A stretch of DNA of 64,000 nucleotides from Chryseobacterium hagamense (GCF_007991455.1 NZ_BJYJ01000009.1:62001-126000); one strand, 5' to 3'; counted from the first letter of the stretch, positions 17,351-26,555 are shown. A program made the numbers and translations. The notes: a model not told the origin generated them from the sequence alone.

Positions 17351-17550
17351 TTTTAATAATATTTTAATCAGAAATCCGTTTTCACAAAAACTCTTATCCT
17401 TACTTTTACATCATAATCATGAGGCGGATAAAAAAATGTAAATGAAAATTTAACCTTCGGCAAAAATGGCCATCCAATAGATAAAGCTGATCAGATTTGA
17501 TTTTAAAATAAAAGATATATATTATTAATATTTTGTGGTTCGTGTGAAGT
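17351..17550. other. Intergenic stretch after repeat copy B
   Basis: AT-rich DNA between the repeat element and the terminator of the acyl-CoA dehydrogenase gene. I see no gene, promoter or RNA in it. Confidence 0.5.
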
Positions 17551-17580
17551 AAAAAGGCTCCCAATATTGAGAGCCTTTTA
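17551..17580 (-). terminator. Terminator of the acyl-CoA dehydrogenase gene
   Basis: AAAAAGGCTC, 10-base loop, GAGCCTTTTA, directly after the stop at 17603. Confidence 0.85.
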
Positions 17581-17602
17581 CTATTTCCGTATAATTAAGC
17601 AA

Positions 17603-18742
17603 TTACTTTGCAATGCTTCTTGAAATAACAATCTTCTGGATCTCGGAAGTTCCTTCATAGATCTGGGTAATTTTCGCATCCCGCATCATCCTTTCCACAT
17701 GGTACTCCTTCACATATCCGTATCCTCCGTGGATCTGTACAGCTTCAATAGTTGTATCCATTGCCACCTGAGAAGCGTAAAGCTTAGCCATTGCACCGCT
17801 TTCAGAGATATCTTTTCCGGCATCTTTTTCTACAGCGGCTTTAAAGCAAAGCATTCTTGCTGCGGTAATCTGGGTAGCCATATCAGCCAGCTTAAACGCG
17901 ATCGCCTGGTGGTTAATAATTTCCGTTTTGAACGCTTTTCTCGTCTTTGCATATTTCAGTGCAAGCTCGTAAGCTCCGGAAGCAATTCCCAATGCCTGGG
18001 AAGCAATCCCGATTCTCCCGCCATTCAAAACTGCCATGGCAAAGTTAAATCCGAACCCGTCTTCCCCGATTCTGTTTTCTTTCGGTACTTTCACATTGTT
18101 GAAGATCAAAGAGTGCGTATCGCTTCCTCTGATTCCCAGTTTGTCTTCTTTCAGCCCGATCTCGAAACCTTCCCATCCTCTTTCCACGATAAATGCGTTG
18201 ATTCCTTTATGTTTTTTCTCAGGATCCGTCTGGGCGATCACGATATAATAAGTAGCCGTTCCACCGTTGGTGATCCAGTTCTTGATTCCGTTTAACAAAT
18301 AATAATCTCCTTTGTCTTCAGCAGTTGTTTTCTGTGAAGTGGCATCAGATCCCGCTTCTGGTTCCGATAAGGCAAAAGCCCCGATTACCTGTCCGCTTGC
18401 AAGCGGGGTAAGGTATTTCATTTTCTGCTCTTCAGAAGCGAATTTTTCCAGACCGGCACAAACCAATGAATTATTTACGGACATCACTACAGCGGCAGAA
18501 GCATCGATCTTGGCAATTTCCTCCATAGCCAAAACATAAGAAACGCTGTCCATTCCGGCACCTCCGTACTTAGGATCCACCATCATTCCCAAAAGACCCA
18601 TTTCTCCCATTTTCTTCACCTGTTCGGCAGGAAACTTCTGGTCGCGGTCTCTCTCGATAACCTCCGGTAATAGTTCGTTCTGAGCAAAATCCCTTGCTGC
18701 CTGCTGAATCATCAGCTGTTCTTCTGATAAATTAAAGTCCAT
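17603..18742 (-). CDS. Acyl-CoA dehydrogenase
   Basis: 379-residue FAD enzyme of the short/branched-chain acyl-CoA dehydrogenase group, catalysing alpha,beta-dehydrogenation of acyl-CoA in fatty-acid or branched-chain amino-acid oxidation. The first signature is GAFALSEPEAGSDATSQKTTA at about residues 124-144 and the second is KLYASQVAMDTTIEAVQIHGGYGYVKEYHVERMMRDAK near the C-terminus. IYEGTSEIQKIVISR contains the likely catalytic Glu (in YEGTSEIQ). Length is standard. The gene is divergent from the acyl-CoA ligase at 18985, an arrangement fitting a shared role in fatty-acid catabolism. The electron acceptor (ETF) is not in the window. Confidence 0.92.
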   Translation of the reverse strand: MDFNLSEEQLMIQQAARDFAQNELLPEVIERDRDQKFPAEQVKKMGEMGLLGMMVDPKYGGAGMDSVSYVLAMEEIAKIDASAAVVMSVNNSLVCAGLEKFASEEQKMKYLTPLASGQVIGAFALSEPEAGSDATSQKTTAEDKGDYYLLNGIKNWITNGGTATYYIVIAQTDPEKKHKGINAFIVERGWEGFEIGLKEDKLGIRGSDTHSLIFNNVKVPKENRIGEDGFGFNFAMAVLNGGRIGIASQALGIASGAYELALKYAKTRKAFKTEIINHQAIAFKLADMATQITAARMLCFKAAVEKDAGKDISESGAMAKLYASQVAMDTTIEAVQIHGGYGYVKEYHVERMMRDAKITQIYEGTSEIQKIVISRSIAK

Positions 18743-18984
18743 AAAAAAATAATAATTAGATGGTCGCTAATTTACACTTTTTGATCAAATCTGAAAACAG
18801 AATGATAAATTAGAGGATAACAATGAAAAACGGTAATTTATAAATATTCATCAGATATAAATTAAGTTTGAATTATTAAATCGATTAAGGCTTCCCTTTT
18901 ATTAATTTCTAATTAACATTTATGATTTCCTTAATTAAAAAAAATGCTTATATTTAAAATTATTAAAATCATATAATAAGAATC

Positions 18985-20763
18985 ATGGCAATCAAAAGGT
19001 TATTCGATATACCACACCATGCTTTAGAGAAATATCCTAAGCAAGACATGTTTGTGACGAAGGATCATGGGGAGTGGAAAAAAACATCTACGCAGGAATT
19101 CATCAACCAGGCCAACAAAATTTCAAGGGGCCTTCTGAAACTTGGAATAAAGCCTGGTGATAAAATCGCCTTAATTACCACCAATTCGCGCACCGAATGG
19201 GCCATTATGGATCTCGGAATCTCCCAGATCGGCGTGGTGTCGGTTCCTGTATATCCGAATATTTCGCCGGAAGACTATGAATTCATCTTTACCAATGCCG
19301 AAATCAAATACTGCTTTGTTTCCGATAAGGACCTGTTGGGTAAAGTGGTGAAAGTAAAACATAACATTCCGTCATTACAGGGTATTTTTACTTTCGACCC
19401 CATTACCGGAGCAGCCAGCTGGAAAGAAATCATTGATCTTGGTGAAGACGACTCTACCCAGATTGAAGTGGAAGACCTTTCGAAGGCCATTAATTCCGAA
19501 GACCTGGCCACCATTATCTATACGTCGGGAACTACCGGAAAACCGAAAGGGGTCATGCTCACCCATCACAATATCGTTTCCAATGTACTGGGTTCCGTAC
19601 CGAGAATTCCCAAAAAGAAAAGCCTGGATTACAAAGACACCCGGGTGCTGAGCTTCCTGCCGATCTGCCATATTTTCGAGAGAATGCTTTTTTACCTTTT
19701 CCAGTACAACGGTTTTTCCATCTATTTTGCGGAAAGCATTGACAAGATGGGCGAAAATGTAAAGGAGGTAAAGCCCCATTACATGAGCGTTGTGCCGAGA
19801 CTGGTGGAAAAAGTATACGATAAAATCTATGCAACCGGTTCCTCTGCGGGAGGCCTTAAGCAGAAGATCTTTTTCTGGGCACTGGACCTGATTTCCAAAA
19901 AGAAAACCGTATCCAAACCTTCGGGATTAAAAGAAATTATTGCCGATAAGCTGGTATTCAAAAAATGGAGAGAAGGACTAGGAGGTGAGATCATTACCCT
20001 GGTGTCAGGTTCTGCCGCCTTATCCACCCGTCTGAACCTGATGTTCCAGAATGCAGGCATCCCTATTTTGGAAGGCTATGGGCTTACGGAAACTTCACCG
20101 GTGATTTCCGTCAACAGCTTTGAGAAGATGAAGATCGGAACCGTAGGGCTGCCGTTGGACAATCTGGATGTTAAGATTCAGGCAGACGGTGAAATTACCG
20201 TGAAAGGCCCTTCGGTTTTCAAAGGATATTTCAAAAACGAAGAAATGTCGAAAGAGGTATTTACCGAGGAAGGCTACTTCAGAACAGGTGATATCGGCCA
20301 CCTCGACAGCGACGGATTTTTGCAGATCACCGACCGTAAAAAGGAGATGTTTAAGACATCAGGCGGGAAGTACATTGCTCCCCAGACCATCGAAAACCAG
20401 GCGAAGGCTTCCAAATTCATCGAACAGATTATGGTGGTCGGCGACGGTGAGAAAATGCCGTGTGCCCTGATCCAGCCGGATTTTGAATTTGCAAAAAGCT
20501 GGGCGATGAGAAATAATCTCAACATCGGTACGACGCCCCAGGAAATCGCAGAAAGTGCAGAGCTGAAAGACCGGATCAAGAAAGAGATCGACGGCATCAA
20601 CGAGCACCTCGGAAACTGGGAGCAGATTAAAAAAATCGAACTGACCCCGGAAATCTGGGCCGTCGACACCGGACTGCTTACCCCAACGCTGAAACTGAAA
20701 AGGAAAGCCATCAAGGAAAAGTTCATCAGCCTTTACAATAAGATGTATGAGCATCGTGAATAA
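18985..20763 (+). CDS. Long-chain fatty acid-CoA ligase (AMP-dependent synthetase)
   Basis: 592-residue ANL-superfamily enzyme that activates fatty acids to acyl-CoA via an acyl-adenylate. The P-loop-like motif YTSGTTGKPKGVMLTH is at about residues 174-189. Others are the ATP/AMP motif GYGLTETSPVIS at about 367, YFRTGDIGHLDSDGFLQITDRKKEMFKTSGGKYIAP at about 430-465 (including the hinge and the AMP-ribose Asp), and a C-terminal catalytic-Lys segment LTPTLKLKRKAI. Residues 1-20 (LFDIPHHALEKYP) are typical of the Bacteroidetes and eukaryote-like long-chain ligases. Neighbour and direction suggest joint function with the divergent acyl-CoA dehydrogenase. A strong terminator follows. Confidence 0.92.
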   Translation: MAIKRLFDIPHHALEKYPKQDMFVTKDHGEWKKTSTQEFINQANKISRGLLKLGIKPGDKIALITTNSRTEWAIMDLGISQIGVVSVPVYPNISPEDYEFIFTNAEIKYCFVSDKDLLGKVVKVKHNIPSLQGIFTFDPITGAASWKEIIDLGEDDSTQIEVEDLSKAINSEDLATIIYTSGTTGKPKGVMLTHHNIVSNVLGSVPRIPKKKSLDYKDTRVLSFLPICHIFERMLFYLFQYNGFSIYFAESIDKMGENVKEVKPHYMSVVPRLVEKVYDKIYATGSSAGGLKQKIFFWALDLISKKKTVSKPSGLKEIIADKLVFKKWREGLGGEIITLVSGSAALSTRLNLMFQNAGIPILEGYGLTETSPVISVNSFEKMKIGTVGLPLDNLDVKIQADGEITVKGPSVFKGYFKNEEMSKEVFTEEGYFRTGDIGHLDSDGFLQITDRKKEMFKTSGGKYIAPQTIENQAKASKFIEQIMVVGDGEKMPCALIQPDFEFAKSWAMRNNLNIGTTPQEIAESAELKDRIKKEIDGINEHLGNWEQIKKIELTPEIWAVDTGLLTPTLKLKRKAIKEKFISLYNKMYEHRE

Positions 20764-20770
20764 AATACAT

Positions 20771-20798
20771 ACCGCTTCTTTCGGAGCGGTTTTTTTTG
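20771..20798 (+). terminator. Terminator of the acyl-CoA ligase gene
   Basis: ACCGCT-TCTTTCGG-AGCGGT followed by eight T, 8 bp past the stop. Confidence 0.9.
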
Positions 20799-20843
20799 GA
20801 TTAAATTCAAATTAAAAGCTTTTCATAGTCTAATGCACTGTTT

Positions 20844-20967
20844 GTCATTGACTTCGTCGAATCTTCGATTTCCGCAGGAATCCAGCCATAGCATTAGAGA
20901 ATCGTATGGAAAGATTCGGGTTGAGATTCTCTCCTACAGAAATCGTAGATTCGACCTTATTAATGAC
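20844..20967. repeat. Palindromic intergenic element (REP/BIME-like)
   Basis: Two 29-bp arms, 20844-20872 and 20939-20967, are imperfect inverted repeats sharing GTCATT, GTCGAATC and CGATTTC. The inner part contains AGAGAATCG and GAGATTCTC as a second nested dyad. It could fold as a long hairpin between two convergent genes. A 61-codon frame through it is not a convincing gene. Confidence 0.7.
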
Positions 20968-21033
20968 AATAATACGGATGATCAGACTGAAAATTAATCA
21001 ATCATCCGGACTTTGTTTTTTGATATCCTGCAA

Positions 21034-21065
21034 ACAAAAAAATCTGCCTCAATTAAGGCAGATTT
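21034..21065 (-). terminator. Terminator of the coiled-coil (CdsZ-like) gene
   Basis: AAATCTGCCT-CAATTA-AGGCAGATTT with a T run on the minus strand, right after the stop at 21088. Confidence 0.85.
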
Positions 21066-21087
21066 TATATTGTAAAATGCAATTAAA

Positions 21088-21864
21088 TTAGAATTTAATC
21101 ACCGCATTCATTCTTTCGTTTTCTTCCATCACGAGTTCGTCATCCACCAGGATTTTCCCTGAATGTTCATCGATGATGATTTTCTTTCTCTGGGCGATTT
21201 CCATCTGCTTCTGAGGCGGAATGGTAAAGAAAGATCCTTTCGGAGCTCCTCTTTCAAGACCTACCACGGCAAGACCGTTCGGTGAGTTGGTTCTGATCCT
21301 GTTGTAAGAAGCCAGTAATCTTTCATCGATTTTTCCGGCGTATTCTTTAGACTGTTCTATCAGATATTCCTCTTCTTTCTTCGTTTCAGCCACCAGGCCT
21401 TCAAGCTCTTCTTTTTTGAACTTCAGGTGATTCTTCAGATCGTCGATCTTGGAATTCAATTCGTCCAGCGTTTCGTTTTTATGAGCAATTTTAGCACCGA
21501 ATTCTTTGATTCTCTTTTCAGCAAGCTGGATCTCAAGTTCCTGATATTCCATCTCCTTGCTTAATGCTTCAAATTCCTTGTTGTTTCTTACGCTGTCCTG
21601 CTGAGATTTGTATTTTTCAATTAAAGTCCTTGCATGGTTGATCACTTCGTGCTTTGTTTTGATCTGGTCGTCCTGATCTTTAATGTCTGCATGAAATTTT
21701 TCAGCTCTCTTTTCAAGACCTTCGATTTCAATCTCAAGATCCTCTACTTCGATTGGCAATTCTCCTCTGGTATTTCGGATTTCGTCCAATCTGGAATCAA
21801 TGATCTGCAAATCGTATAAAGCTCTTAACTTCTCTTCAACTGAAATATCGTTGGTTTTTGCCAT
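21088..21864 (-). CDS. C4-zinc-ribbon family coiled-coil protein lacking the zinc ligands
   Basis: 258-residue protein of the DUF164/CdsZ (zf-RING_7) family: a long antiparallel coiled coil (residues about 10-175) and a small C-terminal domain. The family norm is two Cys pairs in the C-terminal domain, of the type A-C-x-G-C ... C-E-x-C-G. Here these positions read GAPKGSFF (P208, S211) and IDEHSGKIL (D232, S235). All four ligands are replaced while the surrounding residues (IPPQ, KII, GKILV) are kept. The protein presumably folds without zinc. The role is unknown; relatives have been linked to nucleic-acid or ribosome-related tasks. It lies 3 bp downstream of the Nif3-like gene, a common operon pairing. 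Confidence 0.85.
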   Translation of the reverse strand: MAKTNDISVEEKLRALYDLQIIDSRLDEIRNTRGELPIEVEDLEIEIEGLEKRAEKFHADIKDQDDQIKTKHEVINHARTLIEKYKSQQDSVRNNKEFEALSKEMEYQELEIQLAEKRIKEFGAKIAHKNETLDELNSKIDDLKNHLKFKKEELEGLVAETKKEEEYLIEQSKEYAGKIDERLLASYNRIRTNSPNGLAVVGLERGAPKGSFFTIPPQKQMEIAQRKKIIIDEHSGKILVDDELVMEENERMNAVIKF

Positions 21865-21867
21865 ATT

Positions 21868-22965
21868 TTAAATGAAATAATTTACCGGGTTTGTTTTCTC
21901 AATAGATTTTGAGATTGCAAAGGTACTAAATTTTTGTGATAAAATTTCAAATAATTGTTGAGTTACAAATTGTTCTGATTCAAAATGCCCGATATCGCAG
22001 ATCAGCATTTTGGATTCTGCGAGGAAAAAATCATGGTATTTGACATCTCCCGTAAGATAAGCATCACATTTTTTGGAAATTGCAGAGCGGATACCACCGG
22101 CTCCGGAACCGCCGAGTACCCCTACCCTTTTTATTTTTTTGCTGTTGAAGCCGGAATGCCTGATGACTTCGAGCCCGAATTTTTCTTTTACATATTTCAG
22201 GAAATCATGCTCCTCCATCGGTTCCTCAAAATCGCCGTACATCCCGAGCCCGGAATACGGGTTGGTATTGTCGAGGCTGTAGATCTGATGCGCCACCTCT
22301 TCATAAGGATGAGCTGTTTTCATGGCATTGACGATCGGTCCCTGTTTATAATCTTCAAAAATCACAGACACCATATCTTCATCCGCATTTTCCCTTACGT
22401 TTTGCTGTCCCGAAAAAGGATTTGAACCTTCAACAGGCCTGAAAGTGCCGTCTCCGTTTATGGTAAAACTGCATTCGTCATAGAAACCGATGTTTCCCGC
22501 CCCGGCACTGAAAAGCGCTTCCCTTACTTTGCCCGAATATTCCTTAGGAACAAAAACCGTAAGCTGCTTGAGGTTATTTTTTTTAGGCTGTAGTATTTTC
22601 AGGTTTTTTAATCCCAGCTGATTACAGATTCCGCGGTTGACTCCGGAGAAATCATTGTCGAAAGCCGTGTGCACGGCATAAATGGCTATTTTATTTTCAA
22701 TAGCCTTAATAACAGCCCTCTCCACATAATTTTTCCCGGTAAGCGATTTTAACCCTGAAAAAATAATCGGATGAAAGCATACAATCAGGTTGCAGTTTTT
22801 AAGGATGGCTTCTTCCACCACCTGCTCCAGCGCGTCGTGACAGACCAGGATTCCGCTGACATCGCGGTCCCATGATCCGCACAGCAGACCCACATTATCG
22901 AAATCTTCCGCCTGGCTTATTTTAATGCGTTCCTCTATTTTTGAAATTACTGTTCTTAGTTTCAT
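21868..22965 (-). CDS. Nif3-like dinuclear metal centre hexameric protein
   Basis: 365-residue member of the NIF3/YbgI family, which forms hexameric toroids with a two-metal site facing the cavity; the physiological reaction is not settled. Ligand-bearing segments are visible: the N-terminal FDNVGLLCGSWDRDVSGILVCHDAL, FHPIIFSGLKSL (His pair region), YAVHTAFDNDFSGVNRGIC, and the C-terminal AYLTGDVKYHDFFLAESKMLICDIGHFESEQF. The middle insertion (about 130-230) is the PII-like domain typical of the longer 360-370-residue form. Co-directional with, and 3 bp from, the coiled-coil protein gene; the pair is conserved in many bacteria. No box promoter is clear upstream. Confidence 0.9.
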   Translation of the reverse strand: MKLRTVISKIEERIKISQAEDFDNVGLLCGSWDRDVSGILVCHDALEQVVEEAILKNCNLIVCFHPIIFSGLKSLTGKNYVERAVIKAIENKIAIYAVHTAFDNDFSGVNRGICNQLGLKNLKILQPKKNNLKQLTVFVPKEYSGKVREALFSAGAGNIGFYDECSFTINGDGTFRPVEGSNPFSGQQNVRENADEDMVSVIFEDYKQGPIVNAMKTAHPYEEVAHQIYSLDNTNPYSGLGMYGDFEEPMEEHDFLKYVKEKFGLEVIRHSGFNSKKIKRVGVLGGSGAGGIRSAISKKCDAYLTGDVKYHDFFLAESKMLICDIGHFESEQFVTQQLFEILSQKFSTFAISKSIEKTNPVNYFI

Positions 22966-23002
22966 GATTTACTATTTGTAACAGGACGAAGATATTAATT
23001 TT

Positions 23003-23210
23003 TAACGTGAACCCGAAGAAGAACCCGGATTAATAAGTCCGAAGATGGAAACTGGATGCGGGAAGCTTCTCTTACCAAAAATTTGATCAAAGATCCTGAT
23101 GAGCAGACAAACATTTTTTCACTTTATTAAAGAAAATTCTATTTAAAAACGCTGACTGGATGAGCCTTAATTTAATTTTTTAATTAATCAGCCTGATTAT
23201 AATAAAGTAT
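23003..23210. repeat. MITE-like dispersed element, copy D (truncated)
   Basis: Starts TAACGTGAACCCGAAGAAG as copy C does and retains GAAGATGGAAACTGGATG, GATCAAAGATCCTGAT and the tail GACTGGATGAGCC, but lacks the central hairpin segment. No 3' terminal repeat can be recognised. The approximate right end is where similarity stops. Confidence 0.65.
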
Positions 23211-23312
23211 CCGGCAGGAAGTGCCTGCAATCAAGCCTCAGAAATTAACACCGTTTTCTTCATCATGTTCCCTCCGAAAATGATTAACTTCGTTATGATA
23301 AACAATTACTGA

Positions 23313-24140
23313 ATGGAAAAGGAGCATCAGCTGATTCCCGGAGACCAGCTATGGAAAAGACATTTATACCGAATCATTTACAGATCCGACACCAGGCTCG
23401 GAAAACTTTTTGATATCATATTGCTTGTACTCATTCTCATCAGTACCTTCATTATCATGATGGAGAGTATTCCAAAGCTGGATAAGAGATTCCATTATAC
23501 GTTTATTATCCTGGAATGGATCATTTCCATCTTTTTCTCTGCAGAATATTTTTCGAGGATTGCCGTCGTTAAAAACAAAAAATGCTACATTTTCAGCTTT
23601 TTCGGAATTATCGATTTCTTTGCCCTGGTCCCTTTCTACCTAAGCTTTCTTTTTCCGGTGACCAAATATTTCCTGATCTTCAGGATGCTGAGAATGCTCA
23701 GGGTATTCCGGGTATTCAACCTCCTGGATTTCATGAACGACGGGACCGTGATCGTGCGTGCATTGCGGAACAGTTCCCGGAAAATATACATCTTTCTGCT
23801 GTTCCTGATCATTTTCTCGGTCATTGTGGGTTCGCTGATGTTTATGGTGGAAGGCGGACGGCCGGGATTTGAAACCATTCCTCAATCGATCTACTGGGCG
23901 GTGGTAACGGTAACGACGGTCGGATACGGTGACGTTTCCCCTATTACCCCATTGGGAAAATTCTTTGCCGTAGTCCTGATGCTGGCCGGGTATTCCATTA
24001 TTGCCGTACCTACGGGAATTGTAACGGCAGAGATGAGGAACAAAAGACAGAATCTTGAAAAGGTATGCGAACGGTGCGGAAATGAGGATATTGACGACGA
24101 TGCGCGGTATTGCAAGCAATGTGGCAAGAAATTAGCTTAA
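23313..24140 (+). CDS. Voltage-gated-type potassium channel with C-terminal zinc ribbon
   Basis: 275-residue six-helix ion transporter. S1 to S4 occupy about residues 25-140. The S4-like segment RMLRMLRVFRVFNLLDF carries regularly spaced Arg and is the voltage-sensor candidate. S5 is IFLLFLIIFSVIVGSLMFMVE; the pore loop has the K+ filter TTVGYGD at about 203-209; S6 follows (FAVVLMLAGYSIIAVPTGIVTAEM). The C-terminus, about 248-275, holds two C-x2-C pairs (CERCG ... CKQCG), a zinc-ribbon tail in the cytoplasm. It is followed after 42 bp by a small membrane-protein gene that may be co-transcribed. Confidence 0.92.
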   Translation: MEKEHQLIPGDQLWKRHLYRIIYRSDTRLGKLFDIILLVLILISTFIIMMESIPKLDKRFHYTFIILEWIISIFFSAEYFSRIAVVKNKKCYIFSFFGIIDFFALVPFYLSFLFPVTKYFLIFRMLRMLRVFRVFNLLDFMNDGTVIVRALRNSSRKIYIFLLFLIIFSVIVGSLMFMVEGGRPGFETIPQSIYWAVVTVTTVGYGDVSPITPLGKFFAVVLMLAGYSIIAVPTGIVTAEMRNKRQNLEKVCERCGNEDIDDDARYCKQCGKKLA

Positions 24141-24182
24141 TAGAAAATATCAGTAATCTATTAATTAAAATACTACGGAATC

Positions 24183-24341
24183 ATGGAACCTAAAAAGAAA
24201 AATAAGCCGAATATGCTGGTCGTTGTACTGTTTTCGGCAATTGTACTAATGGTGGTTATTTATTTTATCCTTGTCACCTTTTTTCCTGCCGTTTTCTCAG
24301 GACTCAGTACCGGGGATATACAACCTGTTTCTGATAAATAA
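24183..24341 (+). CDS. Small single-pass membrane protein
   Basis: 52 residues, too short for most gene lists. MEPKKKNKPN is a basic cytoplasmic start, followed by a hydrophobic helix (MLVVVLFSAIVLMVVIYFIL) and a short tail ending QPVSDK. The positive-inside pattern and the proximity (42 bp) to the potassium channel in the same direction make a real gene plausible, possibly an accessory peptide. I recognise no family. Confidence 0.55.
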   Translation: MEPKKKNKPNMLVVVLFSAIVLMVVIYFILVTFFPAVFSGLSTGDIQPVSDK

Positions 24342-24454
24342 ATCAGCAGATTTTATCTGAATTATTCAGGTTACAGGACTCAAGGATAAAAATGCAGCTC
24401 TTCGATTTATTAAAACCGGACTACCGGTAATTTTAACATCTGAATATCTTAAAT

Positions 24455-24487
24455 AATAAAGGCGGCCCCGAGGGGGCCGCCTTTATT
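24455..24487. terminator. Bidirectional GC-rich terminator
   Basis: AATAAAGGCGGCCCC-GAG-GGGGCCGCCTTTATT, between the small membrane-protein gene (plus) and the 657-aa adhesin gene (minus). Serves both convergent units. Confidence 0.9.
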
Positions 24488-24502
24488 CATGAGATCATTT
24501 AT

Positions 24503-26476
24503 TTATTTTTTAATTGCCTTAACAGTTTGTCTGGAACCGTCCTTCATGGAAAGTGTTACCATATAGACCCCCTGTTTCAATTCTCCGAGATGAAGTTCGG
24601 AAGAAGGATTGTCAATGGTTTTCAGCAATCTTCCCGAAATATCAGATACCGAGACGGATTTTACCTTGGCGACATCCGAGATATTCAGTACATCGCTGAA
24701 AGGGTTAGGATACAGCTTGATGGTATTCTTAAGATCTGCTTTTACATCCGAAACAGCCAAAACTCCTTTGGTCATGTTGATGGTGAAAACATCTTCAGGC
24801 TCATCAATATAATCACTGTACTGTCCTACATTCACATAATAGACAGTTCCCGCTGTGGTAGGGATGGAAATGGTTTCGGTACCGCCTCCTGCTGCATTAT
24901 CTCTAGTATCCACGCAAGCCAGGGATGAACAGCTTCCGCTGAATACACCGATTTTGGGATCGAAAGTACTTCCTGACGGCATCGTCACCGTAATATTATA
25001 AGTATCCCCGTCACCTGTAAACTTAAACCAGGTTCCGTCGTTCATTCCGCTGTTGGTACATACCGTAACAAATCCTCCGTTGTTGGTTGCACCGGCAGCA
25101 TCATTCTGGGTGTAAGTATAAGGGAAAGCTGTTGCCGTAAGCGCTCCTGAACAATCATCATTTGCAGGAGGAGGAGGAGGGGTTCCTATACAGATATCAA
25201 AGCCCTGGCTGTTGCCTGCCCCGAAATAGCTATATACTCTTACCCAGTAAGTCTGCCCCACGGTAAGTCCGGATACCATAGCCGAAGTAGGATCCGAGCA
25301 GAAGACGCTGGTTAGCGCACCACATCCTCCGCTGAATACCTGGAAATAGGTATCGGTATCCACGGTGGTTCCGGTAGAAACAACGTTCAGCAGAGAAATT
25401 CTATGTCTGGTGGCCGTTGCTGTAAACTTAAACCATACATCGTCATCTGCAGTTCCGTAACAAGGAGCCGGATCCACATTGGAATCCGTTGCCCCCAACG
25501 TATATCCGGAAGTTACTGCTCCGCAGTTAAGATCAGGATTTACCGTAAGGGTAATGGCCGCGGCACATTCGTCATTGGACGGCGGGGGCGGCACGGTAGA
25601 AAACATTCTCTCGCTGCATCCTGCAGATTCGCCTCCCGAACCCACAGCCGTTACTTTAAGATAATAATTGGTTCCCGTTGCCAGTGGTGCAGAAGGCGTG
25701 AAACTGTTAGTAGTTACCGAGGCCTGATTAACCACATTCGTTGCGCCGGGAGTAGTTCCGATAGATACTTTATAACTGGTTGCTCCCGATACGTTACCCC
25801 ACGTTATGGTTGGAGTAAGCGGTATAAAACCGGCATTGGCATCAGGATAAATTACAACAGGGCAGGCAGGAATCGGATTCGGGGCAAGGCCTTCAATGGT
25901 AATGACGGATTTATAATTGGCTCTCTCATTGCCTGCCGGAGGAGAAGCCGGATCCGGATCGGTATAATCGTTCCGGTACCAGAGCGTAGAATTCTGGGCA
26001 CCCGGATAAACGTACATGGCTTCCTGGCTGTTGTTCGAATCATATCCTGCTGAATTTTCTTCCGCCGCTACCACCAGGTTGGAAGAGTTGTTATACGCGA
26101 AGGGGGTAGGCAAAGTAATACTGATTACCCCATTTGCATTGGTTACGGTTCCTGAAAATACCTGCGTCAGCTGAGTAGACGGGATCCAGTCTGAATCCGA
26201 TGCAAAAGAGGATTTTGTTGTCATTCCCAAGTAAATCACCCACTGTGACGAGTTTGCGATCGTGGCCGACGGGTCCAGATAGAACTTAAGTCCCGTGATG
26301 TTTCCTGCCGCATTGGCATTGATTTCCTGTTTGGTAAAGATCTGCTGCACGTAAGAATACCCATAGTAGGTACTTACAGGAGCAACTCCAAGGTTGGTGC
26401 TTCCGGCCCCAAGACTGATCTGGGCAGAAAGAGTCATACTTAAAAATAATAAGCATGAAAGTAGAAATTTTGTCAT
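24503..26476 (-). CDS. T9SS type A sorting domain-containing surface protein (657 aa)
   Basis: Secreted multidomain protein. Signal peptide is residues 1-19 (ending TLSAQ). Residues 20-200 form a beta-rich N-terminal domain with APVSTYYGYSY. About 203-295 is an FN3/Ig-like module (TPTITWGNVSGATSYKVSIG). About 300-430 and 438-570 are two domains starting NDECAAAI and NDDCSGAL, typical of secreted flavobacterial proteins, separated by poly-Pro linkers. The C-terminal 70 residues are a type A sorting signal (LYPNPFSDVLNIS ... DISGRLLKTI ... LGELKQGVYMVTLSMKDGS). The tail directs export through the T9SS and attachment to the cell surface. The ligand is unknown. The tail is nearly the same as in the next two genes, with which it forms a cluster. 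Confidence 0.88.
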   Translation of the reverse strand: MTKFLLSCLLFLSMTLSAQISLGAGSTNLGVAPVSTYYGYSYVQQIFTKQEINANAAGNITGLKFYLDPSATIANSSQWVIYLGMTTKSSFASDSDWIPSTQLTQVFSGTVTNANGVISITLPTPFAYNNSSNLVVAAEENSAGYDSNNSQEAMYVYPGAQNSTLWYRNDYTDPDPASPPAGNERANYKSVITIEGLAPNPIPACPVVIYPDANAGFIPLTPTITWGNVSGATSYKVSIGTTPGATNVVNQASVTTNSFTPSAPLATGTNYYLKVTAVGSGGESAGCSERMFSTVPPPPSNDECAAAITLTVNPDLNCGAVTSGYTLGATDSNVDPAPCYGTADDDVWFKFTATATRHRISLLNVVSTGTTVDTDTYFQVFSGGCGALTSVFCSDPTSAMVSGLTVGQTYWVRVYSYFGAGNSQGFDICIGTPPPPPANDDCSGALTATAFPYTYTQNDAAGATNNGGFVTVCTNSGMNDGTWFKFTGDGDTYNITVTMPSGSTFDPKIGVFSGSCSSLACVDTRDNAAGGGTETISIPTTAGTVYYVNVGQYSDYIDEPEDVFTINMTKGVLAVSDVKADLKNTIKLYPNPFSDVLNISDVAKVKSVSVSDISGRLLKTIDNPSSELHLGELKQGVYMVTLSMKDGSRQTVKAIKK

Positions 26477-26555
26477 AAACTATAAAGTATTTCTGTGATA
26501 GGTACTAAATTAATAATAATAATTCAATATTAAAACGAATTTTCATTTTAATATT

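Noticed and set aside
20906..21091. 61-codon frame through the palindromic element
   Set aside because: Covers the inverted repeat and the terminator of the opposite gene; no family or signal.
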